Assembly: GCA_900553925.1 (NCBI GenBank)
Contig: USFH01000015.1
Span: 1 to 21,894 of the forward strand
Reading direction: 5' to 3'
DNA length: 21,894 nt
From: an uncultured Clostridium sp.
GTDB lineage: Bacteria; Bacillota; Clostridia; Lachnospirales; Lachnospiraceae
Part shown: in pieces, positions 8,128 to 15,953 of the stretch
How positions within the stretch are numbered: the stretch's first letter is position 1
Layout of the letters: the number at the start of each line of letters is the position of its first letter
Position numbers and translations under genes: made by a program
Notes under the pieces: model-generated
What the model saw: only the letters and a program-made list of their open reading frames with translations
Told to the model about the DNA's origin: nothing
Databases searched by the model: none

Positions 8128-9073
8128 TAAATTTATAACTTTTTATAAGAAATTTGGTATATATGTATTTTTGGCGGCTGTTGTTATTATCTTCTCGATT
8201 ATTGCACCGAATTTTTTATCTGTAGCAAACCTGATTAATATTTTACGTCAGGTATCTATTTTCGGTATTGTTGTAATCGGCGTTACGATGGTCATGATCG
8301 GCGGAGGTATGGATTTGTCGGTCGGAGGAATCATGGCGGTCGTCGGCATGGTTATGGGCTATTGTATGGTAAATGTCGGGTTACCGATTCCGGTTGCCGT
8401 GATTATCGGTATTGCACTTGGCGTTGCATTTGGTGCCATCAACGGCGTTGTTGCCATCAAGCTGCATATCGCGCCAATCATTGTAACACTTGCCATGATG
8501 CTTGTGCTGCAGGGCGTGGCATATCTGATCACCGGCGGTTATCCGATTACCGGTATGCCGAAAGCATTTTTGACAGTCGGACAGGGATATGTCGGACCGG
8601 TTCCGATTCCGGTTATTCTGTTTGTGATCTTCATCGTATTTGGCTGGATTGTTATGAACAAGACATATCTTGGCAGAAATATTTATGCACTTGGCGGAAA
8701 CAAAGAAGCAGCCAGACTTGCAGGTATCAATGTCAACAAACTGACTGTACTTGTGTATTCTTTTGCAGGATTTGCAGCCAGCATCGCAGCAATCATCATG
8801 GTTGCCAGAACAAACGCATCGCAGCCGGGCGCAGGAAGCTCCTATGCATTTGACTGTATGACGGCAGCCTGCTTAGGTGGTGTCAGCATCGCCGGAGGTG
8901 AAGGAAAAATCAGCGGTACGGTTGTCGGTGTTATCATCCTTGGTATCCTCGATAACGGACTTGTGCTGATGGGTGTTAATTCCAATTTCCAGAGTGTTAT
9001 TAAAGGACTGATCCTGCTTCTTGCAGTCGCAATCGACTGCTACCAGGGCGGACAGAAGAGAAAGAAGGCGTGA
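8111..9073 (+). CDS. Sugar ABC importer permease (RbsC-like, BPD_transp_2 family)
   Basis: This inner-membrane channel subunit has 320 residues and about ten hydrophobic segments. It carries the family hallmarks GGGMDLSVGG in the second helix region, LGGNKEAARLAGI in the cytoplasmic coupling loop, and AACLGGVSIAGGEG near the C-terminus. The start at 8111 overlaps the ATPase gene by 17 bases and has AGGAGG at 8097-8102, as expected for coupled translation of complex partners. With the binding protein at 5605 and the ATPase at 6628 it completes a CUT2 importer. Nothing in the sequence defines the sugar. It serves as the intact reference against which the divergent permease at 4524 can be judged. 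Confidence 0.93.
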   Translation: MEKTSNKFITFYKKFGIYVFLAAVVIIFSIIAPNFLSVANLINILRQVSIFGIVVIGVTMVMIGGGMDLSVGGIMAVVGMVMGYCMVNVGLPIPVAVIIGIALGVAFGAINGVVAIKLHIAPIIVTLAMMLVLQGVAYLITGGYPITGMPKAFLTVGQGYVGPVPIPVILFVIFIVFGWIVMNKTYLGRNIYALGGNKEAARLAGINVNKLTVLVYSFAGFAASIAAIIMVARTNASQPGAGSSYAFDCMTAACLGGVSIAGGEGKISGTVVGVIILGILDNGLVLMGVNSNFQSVIKGLILLLAVAIDCYQGGQKRKKA

Positions 9074-9076
9074 GAC

Positions 9077-9943
9077 ATGGTGACGAGAAAATTACCGTAT
9101 TATGAGTTTGCAGATGGAATTTACGAGATTGATGAATTTGACTGTGTGAGTGTGTTTGTGATTGTTGGAAGTACGCGGGCGCTGGTGATAGACTGTGGAA
9201 CCGGAATCGGGGATCTCAGATGGGTCATAGAGAACAAAATCACAGATAAACCGTATGATGTTGTGGCGACCCATAACCATGGCGACCATATTGGCGGAGC
9301 CGGATTCTTCGACTCGATCTATATTCACCCGGCGGATATGGACTGGGATAGCGGGAATACATTTCCGACTGTGGATTTCCGTAAGAGCTATGCAAGGATC
9401 ATTGCCGACCGGGCGGATAAACATTACGACTATAATCTGGATGAGGATGTGCGGCCATGGCCGAAGACACCGGAGAAGCTTCCGCTTACGGATGGGCAGG
9501 TGTTTGAGCTTGGAGACAGGACGGTGACGGCATATCACTGTCCGGGACATACATTTGGCGAGATGGTATTTCTGGATGACAAGACGAAGACGCTGTTGCT
9601 TGGAGATGCCTGCAACTGCAACTATTATCTGGCGGTTCCGGAGCCGGGACGGGAAAAAGAACGGATCCGGGAAGCGAAGGCAGGACTTGAACGTCTGCGT
9701 TCCATGAAGGACAAATATGATTTGATGTATAATTCCCATCATGATTTTAGAGGATTTGGCAATTCCCTCTATCCGGATATTTTAGAAGATGCGGTTCATG
9801 CATTTGATAGTATATTAGATGGGACGGCAACGTACATATCCGTGACAGATCCTCTGGATCCGGAACATAAGGCTAAGACGTATGTGTCTTATGGCAGATT
9901 CCGTGTCGCCTATCAGGGGGACGGAATAGAAAATGTAAAGTAA
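9077..9943 (+). CDS. MBL-fold metallo-hydrolase
   Basis: This cytoplasmic hydrolase has 288 residues and no signal peptide. The metal site is complete: HNHGDH gives H66, H68, D70 and H71, with H158 in HCPGHT, D177 in LLGDA and a His at 221-222 in NSHHD, the pattern of a two-metal metallo-beta-lactamase fold. Known members include lactonases, glyoxalase II and phosphodiesterases. The start is three bases after the permease stop with only a modest ribosome site (GAAGG), so it belongs to the transporter operon and is its last gene. Its position suggests it acts on the imported compound, for example opening a lactone or cleaving an ester. That substrate is inference. Confidence 0.88.
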   Translation: MVTRKLPYYEFADGIYEIDEFDCVSVFVIVGSTRALVIDCGTGIGDLRWVIENKITDKPYDVVATHNHGDHIGGAGFFDSIYIHPADMDWDSGNTFPTVDFRKSYARIIADRADKHYDYNLDEDVRPWPKTPEKLPLTDGQVFELGDRTVTAYHCPGHTFGEMVFLDDKTKTLLLGDACNCNYYLAVPEPGREKERIREAKAGLERLRSMKDKYDLMYNSHHDFRGFGNSLYPDILEDAVHAFDSILDGTATYISVTDPLDPEHKAKTYVSYGRFRVAYQGDGIENVK

Positions 9944-9975
9944 TTACAATTAAAAACCCTTTCCTTTTTAATATA

Positions 9976-10015
9976 AAATACCCCACCGGTGCGATCTATG
10001 ACCGGTGGGGTGTTT
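9976..10015. terminator. Bidirectional terminator between the transporter operon and lysA
   Basis: CCCCACCGGT (9981-9990) pairs perfectly with ACCGGTGGGG (10001-10010) around a ten-base loop. The stem is flanked by AAAATA on the left and TGTTT on the right, so it can end transcripts from both convergent genes. A weaker A/T stem, ATTAAAAA/TTTTTAAT, lies just upstream at 9949-9972. Confidence 0.88.
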
Positions 10016-10044
10016 CCGTCTTACACGTTCTTATTTATATGTTC

Positions 10045-11301
10045 TTACACTTCTACATCCCAGAAACCATCCAGCGTAGCGAAGTAATCTTCCGGTGTCT
10101 CGGCACGGCGGATCTGCTTTACGCTGCCGTCCTCACACAGCAGAAGCTCTGCGGATTTGAGTTTGCCGTTGTAGTTATAACCCATTGCGAAACCGTGAGC
10201 ACCTGTGTCATGGATTACAAGATAATCGCCCATGTCGATCTTCGGAAGCTTGCGGTCGATCGCGAACTTATCGTTGTTCTCGCACAGGGAACCGGTCACA
10301 TCATAGGTGTGGTCGCAAGGTGCATTTTCCTTGCCAAGGACCGTGATGTGATGGTAAGCACCGTACATGGCCGGACGCATCAGGTTTACCGCACAGGCAT
10401 CCACGCCGATGTACTCCTTGTAGATATGCTTCTCGTGGATTGCCTTTGTAACCAGGTGTCCATAAGGGGCAAGCATGAAACGGCCAAGCTCTGTGAACAG
10501 GCTGATATCGCCTAGGCCGGCAGGGACAAGCACCTCATCGAATACTTTGTGTACACCTTCGCCAATCTTCAGGATATCATTGCCTTCCTTATCCGGTGTA
10601 TACGGGATACCGACACCGCCGGACAGGTTGATGTAGGAAAGCTCGATGCCGGTCTTTTCCTTCAGCTCAACAGCGACCTCGAACAGAATCTTTGCAAGGG
10701 TTGGGTAGTAGTCGTTTGTGACCGTGTTACTTGCAAGGAACGAATGCAGACCGAATTTCTTTGCACCTGCGTCACGCAGCTCCGTATATGCTTGGAACAA
10801 CTGCTCCTTCGTCATGCCGTATTTGGCATCGCCGGGGTTGTCCATGATGGTTGTGGAGATAGAGAAGGTTCCACCCGGATTGTAACGGCAGAATACTGTC
10901 TCCGGAACACCACATGTATCCTTCAGGAACTGTACATGTGTGTAATCATCTAAGTTGATGTTCGCACCGAGCTTCTTCGCGAGGACAAATTCCTCGGCAG
11001 GTGTGTCGTTCGATGAGAACATGATGTCAGAACCTGTGATGCCCATTTTCTCTGACATCAGAAGCTCTGTATAGGAAGAACAGTCGGTACCGCAGCCCTC
11101 TTCCTTCAGAATCTTCAGGATGGTTGGGTTCGGAGTTGCCTTGACTGCGAAATATTCTTTATAACCTTTGTTCCATGCAAATGCCTGCTTTAATTTTCTT
11201 GCATTTTCACGGATTCCCTTCTCATCGTAGATATGGAACGGAGTCGGGTATGTCTTTACGATCTCTTCAATCTGTGCTTTCGTTACAAATGGTGTCTTCA
11301 T
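10045..11301 (-). CDS. lysA: Diaminopimelate decarboxylase
   Basis: This PLP enzyme of 418 residues converts meso-diaminopimelate to L-lysine, the last step of lysine synthesis. The PLP lysine is K54 in FAVKATPNP. Downstream are the glycine loop SGGVGIPYTP, the phosphate-binding ELGRFMLAPYG, and the CENND segment that supplies the active-site Cys and acidic residue. Two motifs differ from the textbook enzyme: HSFLASN where HxHIGSQ is usual, and ELGR rather than EPGR. These fit a divergent decarboxylase subgroup, and a carboxynorspermidine decarboxylase is a less likely alternative. The start has AGGAGG (complement of 11308-11313) six bases upstream. It is monocistronic and convergent with the transporter operon. 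The leader of about 55 bases is too short for a lysine riboswitch. Confidence 0.88.
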   Translation of the reverse strand: MKTPFVTKAQIEEIVKTYPTPFHIYDEKGIRENARKLKQAFAWNKGYKEYFAVKATPNPTILKILKEEGCGTDCSSYTELLMSEKMGITGSDIMFSSNDTPAEEFVLAKKLGANINLDDYTHVQFLKDTCGVPETVFCRYNPGGTFSISTTIMDNPGDAKYGMTKEQLFQAYTELRDAGAKKFGLHSFLASNTVTNDYYPTLAKILFEVAVELKEKTGIELSYINLSGGVGIPYTPDKEGNDILKIGEGVHKVFDEVLVPAGLGDISLFTELGRFMLAPYGHLVTKAIHEKHIYKEYIGVDACAVNLMRPAMYGAYHHITVLGKENAPCDHTYDVTGSLCENNDKFAIDRKLPKIDMGDYLVIHDTGAHGFAMGYNYNGKLKSAELLLCEDGSVKQIRRAETPEDYFATLDGFWDVEV

Positions 11302-11363
11302 GATATTCCTCCTGTATGTAGTAGGTGTTTCTGTTTATCAGCCTTTTTATTCACGCTCTCTAT

Positions 11364-11392
11364 AATCTAGAAGTAAAACTGCGTTTTGTCAA
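11364..11392 (-). promoter_or_regulatory. Sigma-A-type promoter for lysA
   Basis: On the minus strand a perfect TTGACA (11387-11392) and TAGATT (11364-11369) are separated by 17 bases, about 60 bases before the lysA start. Confidence 0.75.
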
Positions 11393-11422
11393 GTAAAATG
11401 GCGTAAAAAACTTGATATCTAA

Positions 11423-11451
11423 TTGAAAATAAATATCGAAGATGGTATCAT
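11423..11451 (+). promoter_or_regulatory. Candidate sigma-A-type promoter for the YesL-family/LuxR pair
   Basis: TTGAAA (11423-11428) and TATCAT (11446-11451) are separated by 17 bases and lie 128 bases before the gene start. The long leader contains a small GACTGC/GCAGTC hairpin at 11515-11535. The rest of the 277-base spacer shows nothing further that I can name. Confidence 0.5.
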
Positions 11452-11578
11452 AAATTATTATGTGCGGTTTTGGTACAAATGATTGCGGATACGACGCTGG
11501 AACATACCGGAAACGACTGCGGACCGGATGCAGTCCGTTGGTGGGATAAAATAAAAAGAAAACAGGAGTGTTGGATAC

Positions 11579-12379
11579 ATGGCAGATAATGGCGAATCAG
11601 GAATGAACTATGACAATATATTTATAAGGATGCTGAGCAGAGTGGGTGATGCGATGGTGCTTTCCATTCTGTTTGTACTCTCATGCGTTCCGATTATCAC
11701 GATCGGCGCAGCCTTTACTTCACTTTACTATACAGCGATGAAAGGAATCTCCGGCGATGACGGTTATATCTGGAAGTTCTATACACGGAGCTTCAAGCAG
11801 AACTTCAAGCAGGCAACCGGTATATGGATGCTCTTTTTAGTCGCATTTTTCATCCTGTCGGTAGATATCTGGTTTTGGATGACACAGTGGAAGGCAACCG
11901 GAAATGCACTCGCGAAGCCGTTTTTGTTCGTGAGTGTCGTGCTTCTTACCCTGACAGTTATGACGTTTATCTATACATTCGCCCTGCAGGCGAAGTTCGA
12001 TAATTCGTGGAAGGTGCAGCTTCGGAATGCATTTTTGCTAAGTATCAAGAATTTCCCGATGACACTTTTATTGCTACTGACGTATCTGGTGATTGCATGG
12101 TGCTTCTATTATGACATTGTTATTTCCATAATTGTATATGTGCTGATCGGATTCGGCGCGGTTGGATATCTGTGGGCGTACATTATGCTCAGATGCTTCA
12201 AGCCATACCTGCCGGAAGAAGACCTGCATGCACATGATGAGAGCGTATTGCTGCAAGAGGTTGATAAGGATTTGGACGAGGAATCCGGGGACACGGACAA
12301 CGATGCGGAACAAACGGTGGATGATGCGCCTGCAAATGATACGGAAACTGACGCTGCCGATGAAAGTGCAGAGGAATAA
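11579..12379 (+). CDS. YesL family (DUF624) membrane protein
   Basis: This membrane protein of 266 residues resembles Bacillus YesL, a family of unknown biochemical role often found beside carbohydrate-uptake genes. The family features are the N-terminal block around VGDAMVLSILFVLSCVPI, the FTSLYYTAMK segment, and about five membrane helices before residue 210. The C-terminal tail of some 50 residues is very rich in Asp and Glu, unlike the usual short tail, and is probably cytoplasmic and disordered. AGGAG at 11565-11569 serves the ATG at 11579; M9 is an alternative start. It is 29 bases upstream of the MFS-LuxR gene and probably co-transcribed with it. I infer a partnership from this arrangement, not from any motif. 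Confidence 0.8.
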   Translation: MADNGESGMNYDNIFIRMLSRVGDAMVLSILFVLSCVPIITIGAAFTSLYYTAMKGISGDDGYIWKFYTRSFKQNFKQATGIWMLFLVAFFILSVDIWFWMTQWKATGNALAKPFLFVSVVLLTLTVMTFIYTFALQAKFDNSWKVQLRNAFLLSIKNFPMTLLLLLTYLVIAWCFYYDIVISIIVYVLIGFGAVGYLWAYIMLRCFKPYLPEEDLHAHDESVLLQEVDKDLDEESGDTDNDAEQTVDDAPANDTETDAADESAEE

Positions 12380-12408
12380 AACACCGGGAAGCCGGAAGGA
12401 TAGAAACG

Positions 12409-13902
12409 ATGAAGGCAAATGCGAAAAAAGAAACTATATATGCGAATATCATCATGCTTGCGGTATTTTTCTTCGCATTTCTGGGAACGGAATACCTGTT
12501 TGATAATTGTATGATGTACGTGACAGATGCATCAGGCGTAGTGCGTGCGCAGAATCAGATGCTTGGCGTAAGCGCAATCGGGTTTCTGCTATACAACTGG
12601 ATTTCCGGTTTCTTCGCGGATAAGAGTCCGTGGGTGACCGGGGGAACCGGACTGCTTGCGTTCGGCGTTGGAGCCGGATGCATGGGCTGTATTATCCTGC
12701 ATGCAGGATATGTGCAGATGATGATCGCGGGCGGAGTACTGTTTTTCCTGCTGGGCGTGGTTGGGGCTGGTGTACATTACCAGATGGCGTACTCGGTTTA
12801 TGATCGTGCAATGCTTGCGAGATGTGTTGGGTTTGCGTATGCAGGGGGAATCTTTCTCCAGTTTCTGAATAATAATATGATTCATGAAAATCACACCCAG
12901 GCGGTTGCACTGTGTGCAGGGACCGGGTATCTGCTGTTTGTGCTTTGCACTTCGGACAGGAAGGGAAGTCTTCCGTGTCAGGAGCAGGAGGGTGGATATC
13001 CCATCGCCGGACAATCGCAGGAGGTTGCCGGACAGAAGGACATACAATATCCTGTTTACGTTGGGATTATGCTGATCGGAATTGTTTTTCTCCAGACGAT
13101 TGTATTTACAACGCTTGACAATGCGGTTACTGCGGTGCATGCATCGGGCGGCGTGGATATCGGACAATGGCCGCGCCTGTTGCTTGCGTTAAGCGGAATT
13201 GCGGCTGGCTTTCTGTATGATATACGCGGTCGGAGATGGATGCATATGATTATGTATTGCGTGACGCTTTTGTCTACAATCTGTGTGATCGTGATTGGGT
13301 TTGGCGGACCGTTCCTGCTGGGGCTGCTTGTATTTTATCTGTCTGCAGGCTTTTTCTCGGTATATTTCACAGTTGGATTTATGGATATCTCCTATCATAG
13401 TGCGAAACCGAAGCTCTGGGCCGGACTGGGGCGGGCTGTGAATAATGTATGCGCGCTGATGATCATGACATTGGCAGGCGGATTCGCTTCTATGCGATAT
13501 GAAGTGATGATTGTCGCGGTCATTCTCTTTTTCCTGATCAGCGTGTTGGCGTTTTCGTACCAAAACATTCTGATAGGGATGGAGCTTAGAAGCATGGAAG
13601 CTGCGGCATCCACATTGATGCCACAGACAGGCGGGACAGTGGAACCGGAGGATAAGCAGGCCGGTCTGTCCACGATGGATAAATTCACAGCCTTCGGCGA
13701 ACAATACAGCTTGACGGAACGGGAGCGGGAAGTGCTCCGGGCATTGCTTTCTTCAGGAGAAAATGTGCAGGATATTGCACATACACTTGGTATCTCCCGG
13801 GCAGCAATCTATCGTCACATCTCGAATATGAATGAGAAGACCGCGACGAAGGCGCGTATGGGGCTGATTCAGTTCTATTATGGGTGGAACCCTGAAAAAT
13901 AG
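12409..13902 (+). CDS. MFS-like membrane protein with C-terminal LuxR-type DNA-binding domain
   Basis: This 497-residue protein has about twelve hydrophobic helices in two sets of six, separated by a polar loop around residues 185-212, as in major facilitator proteins. The C-terminal 64 residues, from about 434, form a LuxR/GerE helix-turn-helix: SLTEREREVL, then VQDIAHTLGISRAAIYRHISNM. The protein thus joins a transporter-like sensor to a DNA-binding domain and is probably a one-component, membrane-tethered regulator. Such architectures occur in Actinobacteria and Clostridia; few are characterised. GGAAGGA at 12394-12400 precedes the start. Candidate targets are its own two-gene unit and the surface-protein gene that follows, but no operator is proven. 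Confidence 0.85.
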   Translation: MKANAKKETIYANIIMLAVFFFAFLGTEYLFDNCMMYVTDASGVVRAQNQMLGVSAIGFLLYNWISGFFADKSPWVTGGTGLLAFGVGAGCMGCIILHAGYVQMMIAGGVLFFLLGVVGAGVHYQMAYSVYDRAMLARCVGFAYAGGIFLQFLNNNMIHENHTQAVALCAGTGYLLFVLCTSDRKGSLPCQEQEGGYPIAGQSQEVAGQKDIQYPVYVGIMLIGIVFLQTIVFTTLDNAVTAVHASGGVDIGQWPRLLLALSGIAAGFLYDIRGRRWMHMIMYCVTLLSTICVIVIGFGGPFLLGLLVFYLSAGFFSVYFTVGFMDISYHSAKPKLWAGLGRAVNNVCALMIMTLAGGFASMRYEVMIVAVILFFLISVLAFSYQNILIGMELRSMEAAASTLMPQTGGTVEPEDKQAGLSTMDKFTAFGEQYSLTEREREVLRALLSSGENVQDIAHTLGISRAAIYRHISNMNEKTATKARMGLIQFYYGWNPEK

Positions 13903-13935
13903 CGTAATTTTGTGCATTTGAGACATATGTCAACT

Positions 13936-13971
13936 ACCATAGCAGGCGAAAATCTGCTATGGTTATTTTAG
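13936..13971 (+). terminator. Rho-independent terminator after the MFS-LuxR gene
   Basis: ACCATAGCAG (13936-13945) pairs perfectly with CTGCTATGGT (13954-13963) around an eight-base A-rich loop, followed by TATTTTAG, a moderate U-tract. Confidence 0.85.
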
Positions 13972-14027
13972 TTTATGGGTATTTTTGCTGAAATAAAATG
14001 AAAAAAAGAAAGAGGAGGAACAAGGCT

Positions 14028-15818
14028 ATGAACAGGAAGAAAAGACTATTACCGCTTCTTATGGCATTGCTTTTGATCGTGAGCTATCTGCCGGTGATGC
14101 GAAGCTATGCGGCAGGGACGTACACAGTGAAGATTGATGAATCTCACGGAGCGTGTGAAGCGTCCGATGGAACGTTTACTTATAAGGATGGAACCAGTGT
14201 GATGGGGACTATGAAGATAGTTTCAAGCGATACAGGTAAAGGGTTTCAGCAGTCGAGCAAGCAGATAGAAGAGGTACAGGAAAATACGGTATTCACCATT
14301 ACTGTTACGCCAAGTGAAGGATATCAGGTAACTCTTCGGTTGAATGGAAACACTGTGCCGCTGACAGGCGGTGAGGGAAGAACCATGACAGGAACCATTA
14401 CGGCGACAGGCGCAGATCAAAACCTGGGTATTGAAGCGCAATTCACCAGAAGCGGAGGTCAAGGCTCCGGTGGTGATCCAAATCCGGGAGGACCATCGCC
14501 ATCAGGTTCTGTTACGTTACAGCTCGAGGGTAATGCATTTTCTGGAAGTGCAAGTGACTTTTACAACGAATTAAAGCAGGCAGACCCGCGCTTTGAAATT
14601 TATGCAGATGCAGGTAGTGGGTATAAGACAATGAGCCAGCTGGTTACAGATAGCGTCGTGACATCGAAAGGAAATGGTGTTTATGAATTTAAAACAGAAA
14701 TTACACCTGTAAAAGTGTATATTACTTACGATGTGGCTAACTATGATTTGTCTGCATTTGGAGGAATAACGATTGGAAATACAGAGAGTACAGCGGCGTC
14801 AATCACAGCCGGTATGCAACACATCCAGATTGATAAGAAATCTAAGACATTGACAGTAACCTGGACGTATGACAGCGATTCCTTCGGCTCGGACGCATAC
14901 CTCGAACACGGAAAGGCACAGATAACCGCGATTGAGGGTGTGAGTGATTTTTCAACTCTGTTCGGAGCCAATCCGGGAGATGCAAAGGGCGGAAATATTG
15001 CGGTTCCGGAAGGAAAGAAGGTAACAATTAAACTTGTTCCGGATTATGGCTATCAGGTCGCAGGATTGCAGTTGAACGGTGGCGTGACCTTGCAGCCGGA
15101 TGATGCGCAGACATCGACGTTTACATTTGTTATGGGGAACAGTCCGGTTCATATGAAGGGGCTTTTCACGAAGGTATCGGATACAGTGAATTCAAACAGC
15201 AAACAGATTGAGGCTGCAAGCATTATCAATGGTGCTAATGCAGCCGCAAGCGGTAATCTGAGACTGACGGTATCAGATGCAGAGAGCTATGACACGACGG
15301 CTGCACAGGCGCTGGTATCCGGTGCGCAGTCTGCACAGGCAGTAGATCTGAAGCTGGATCAGATTGTGAGTAAGGGAAATGGTTCGAACTGGGAAAACAA
15401 TATTACAGAGTTTGAGAAACCGGTCACATTGAATCTGGCATTGGATAATTACGATGCAAACTACGATTATACAGTTGTGCGTAACCATAATGGCAAGCTG
15501 ACCGAGCTTTCGACAACGGTCGAGCAGGGAACGATTTCCTTCGAGACAAATCAGTTCTCAACCTATATTATTGTGAAGAAGTCGAAGGCTGCAAGCGTGG
15601 ACAAGCCATCGACGACACCATCAACAACTACACCATCGACGACACCGGCAGCGCCGGATACAGATGTTACGAAGCCGGCAGCCAAGGATACGACATCGGC
15701 AAAGACAAATAACACAGCTTCGCCAAAGACCGGAGATGCGATGCCGGTTGCAGGGATGATGCTTGTTCTGGCAGGAAGCCTGACCGGGTATGTCGTAATT
15801 CGAAGAAAAAGAAGATAG
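14028..15818 (+). CDS. Secreted, sortase-anchored surface protein
   Basis: This 596-residue protein is exported and probably linked to the cell wall. It starts with a signal peptide (basic head, Leu-rich core, cleavage near SYAAG). Two beta-rich modules follow, each with a GYQV...LNG segment typical of InlB-like repeats (about residues 30-145 and 300-385). A Pro/Ser/Thr linker (about 525-560) leads to the sorting signal: SPKTGD, a hydrophobic helix, and RRKRR. SPKTG replaces the classical LPXTG motif, a variant used by clostridial sortases. ATG 14028 is preferred over 13998 because AGGAGG at 14013-14018 is nine bases upstream and the signal peptide then begins properly. I do not recognise a ligand. 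A terminator on each side implies a single-gene unit, although I see no clear promoter. Confidence 0.85.
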   Translation: MNRKKRLLPLLMALLLIVSYLPVMRSYAAGTYTVKIDESHGACEASDGTFTYKDGTSVMGTMKIVSSDTGKGFQQSSKQIEEVQENTVFTITVTPSEGYQVTLRLNGNTVPLTGGEGRTMTGTITATGADQNLGIEAQFTRSGGQGSGGDPNPGGPSPSGSVTLQLEGNAFSGSASDFYNELKQADPRFEIYADAGSGYKTMSQLVTDSVVTSKGNGVYEFKTEITPVKVYITYDVANYDLSAFGGITIGNTESTAASITAGMQHIQIDKKSKTLTVTWTYDSDSFGSDAYLEHGKAQITAIEGVSDFSTLFGANPGDAKGGNIAVPEGKKVTIKLVPDYGYQVAGLQLNGGVTLQPDDAQTSTFTFVMGNSPVHMKGLFTKVSDTVNSNSKQIEAASIINGANAAASGNLRLTVSDAESYDTTAAQALVSGAQSAQAVDLKLDQIVSKGNGSNWENNITEFEKPVTLNLALDNYDANYDYTVVRNHNGKLTELSTTVEQGTISFETNQFSTYIIVKKSKAASVDKPSTTPSTTTPSTTPAAPDTDVTKPAAKDTTSAKTNNTASPKTGDAMPVAGMMLVLAGSLTGYVVIRRKRR

Positions 15819-15848
15819 ATCCTCCATCCTGAATGGAAAATGTGTGTG

Positions 15849-15891
15849 CCGCGTGCAGAGAAGAAAAATCTGTACGCGGTTTTTCTTTTTT
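15849..15891 (+). terminator. Strong rho-independent terminator after the surface-protein gene
   Basis: CCGCGTGCAGA (15849-15859) pairs with TCTGTACGCGG (15869-15879), with one G-U pair, followed by a long T-run interrupted by one C. Confidence 0.93.
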
Positions 15892-15893
15892 AA

Positions 15894-15922
15894 TTGTTAT
15901 TTTTTACACTTTCCAATATAAT
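15894..15922 (+). promoter_or_regulatory. Sigma-A promoter for the metalloprotease gene
   Basis: TTGTTA (15894-15899) and a perfect TATAAT (15917-15922) are 17 bases apart, 32 bases before the start codon and directly after the previous terminator. It probably drives both the protease and the importer downstream. Confidence 0.82.
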
Positions 15923-15953
15923 GAAACCATGACAAAAAATGGGAGGTACATAT

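Noticed and set aside
10039..10515. 158-codon plus-strand frame opposite lysA
   Set aside because: Antisense to a convincing enzyme gene and overlapping the terminator region; no ribosome site or family resemblance.
11302..11363. Lysine riboswitch before lysA
   Set aside because: The leader from the predicted promoter is only about 55 bases and shows no multi-stem fold, far shorter than the known lysine riboswitch.
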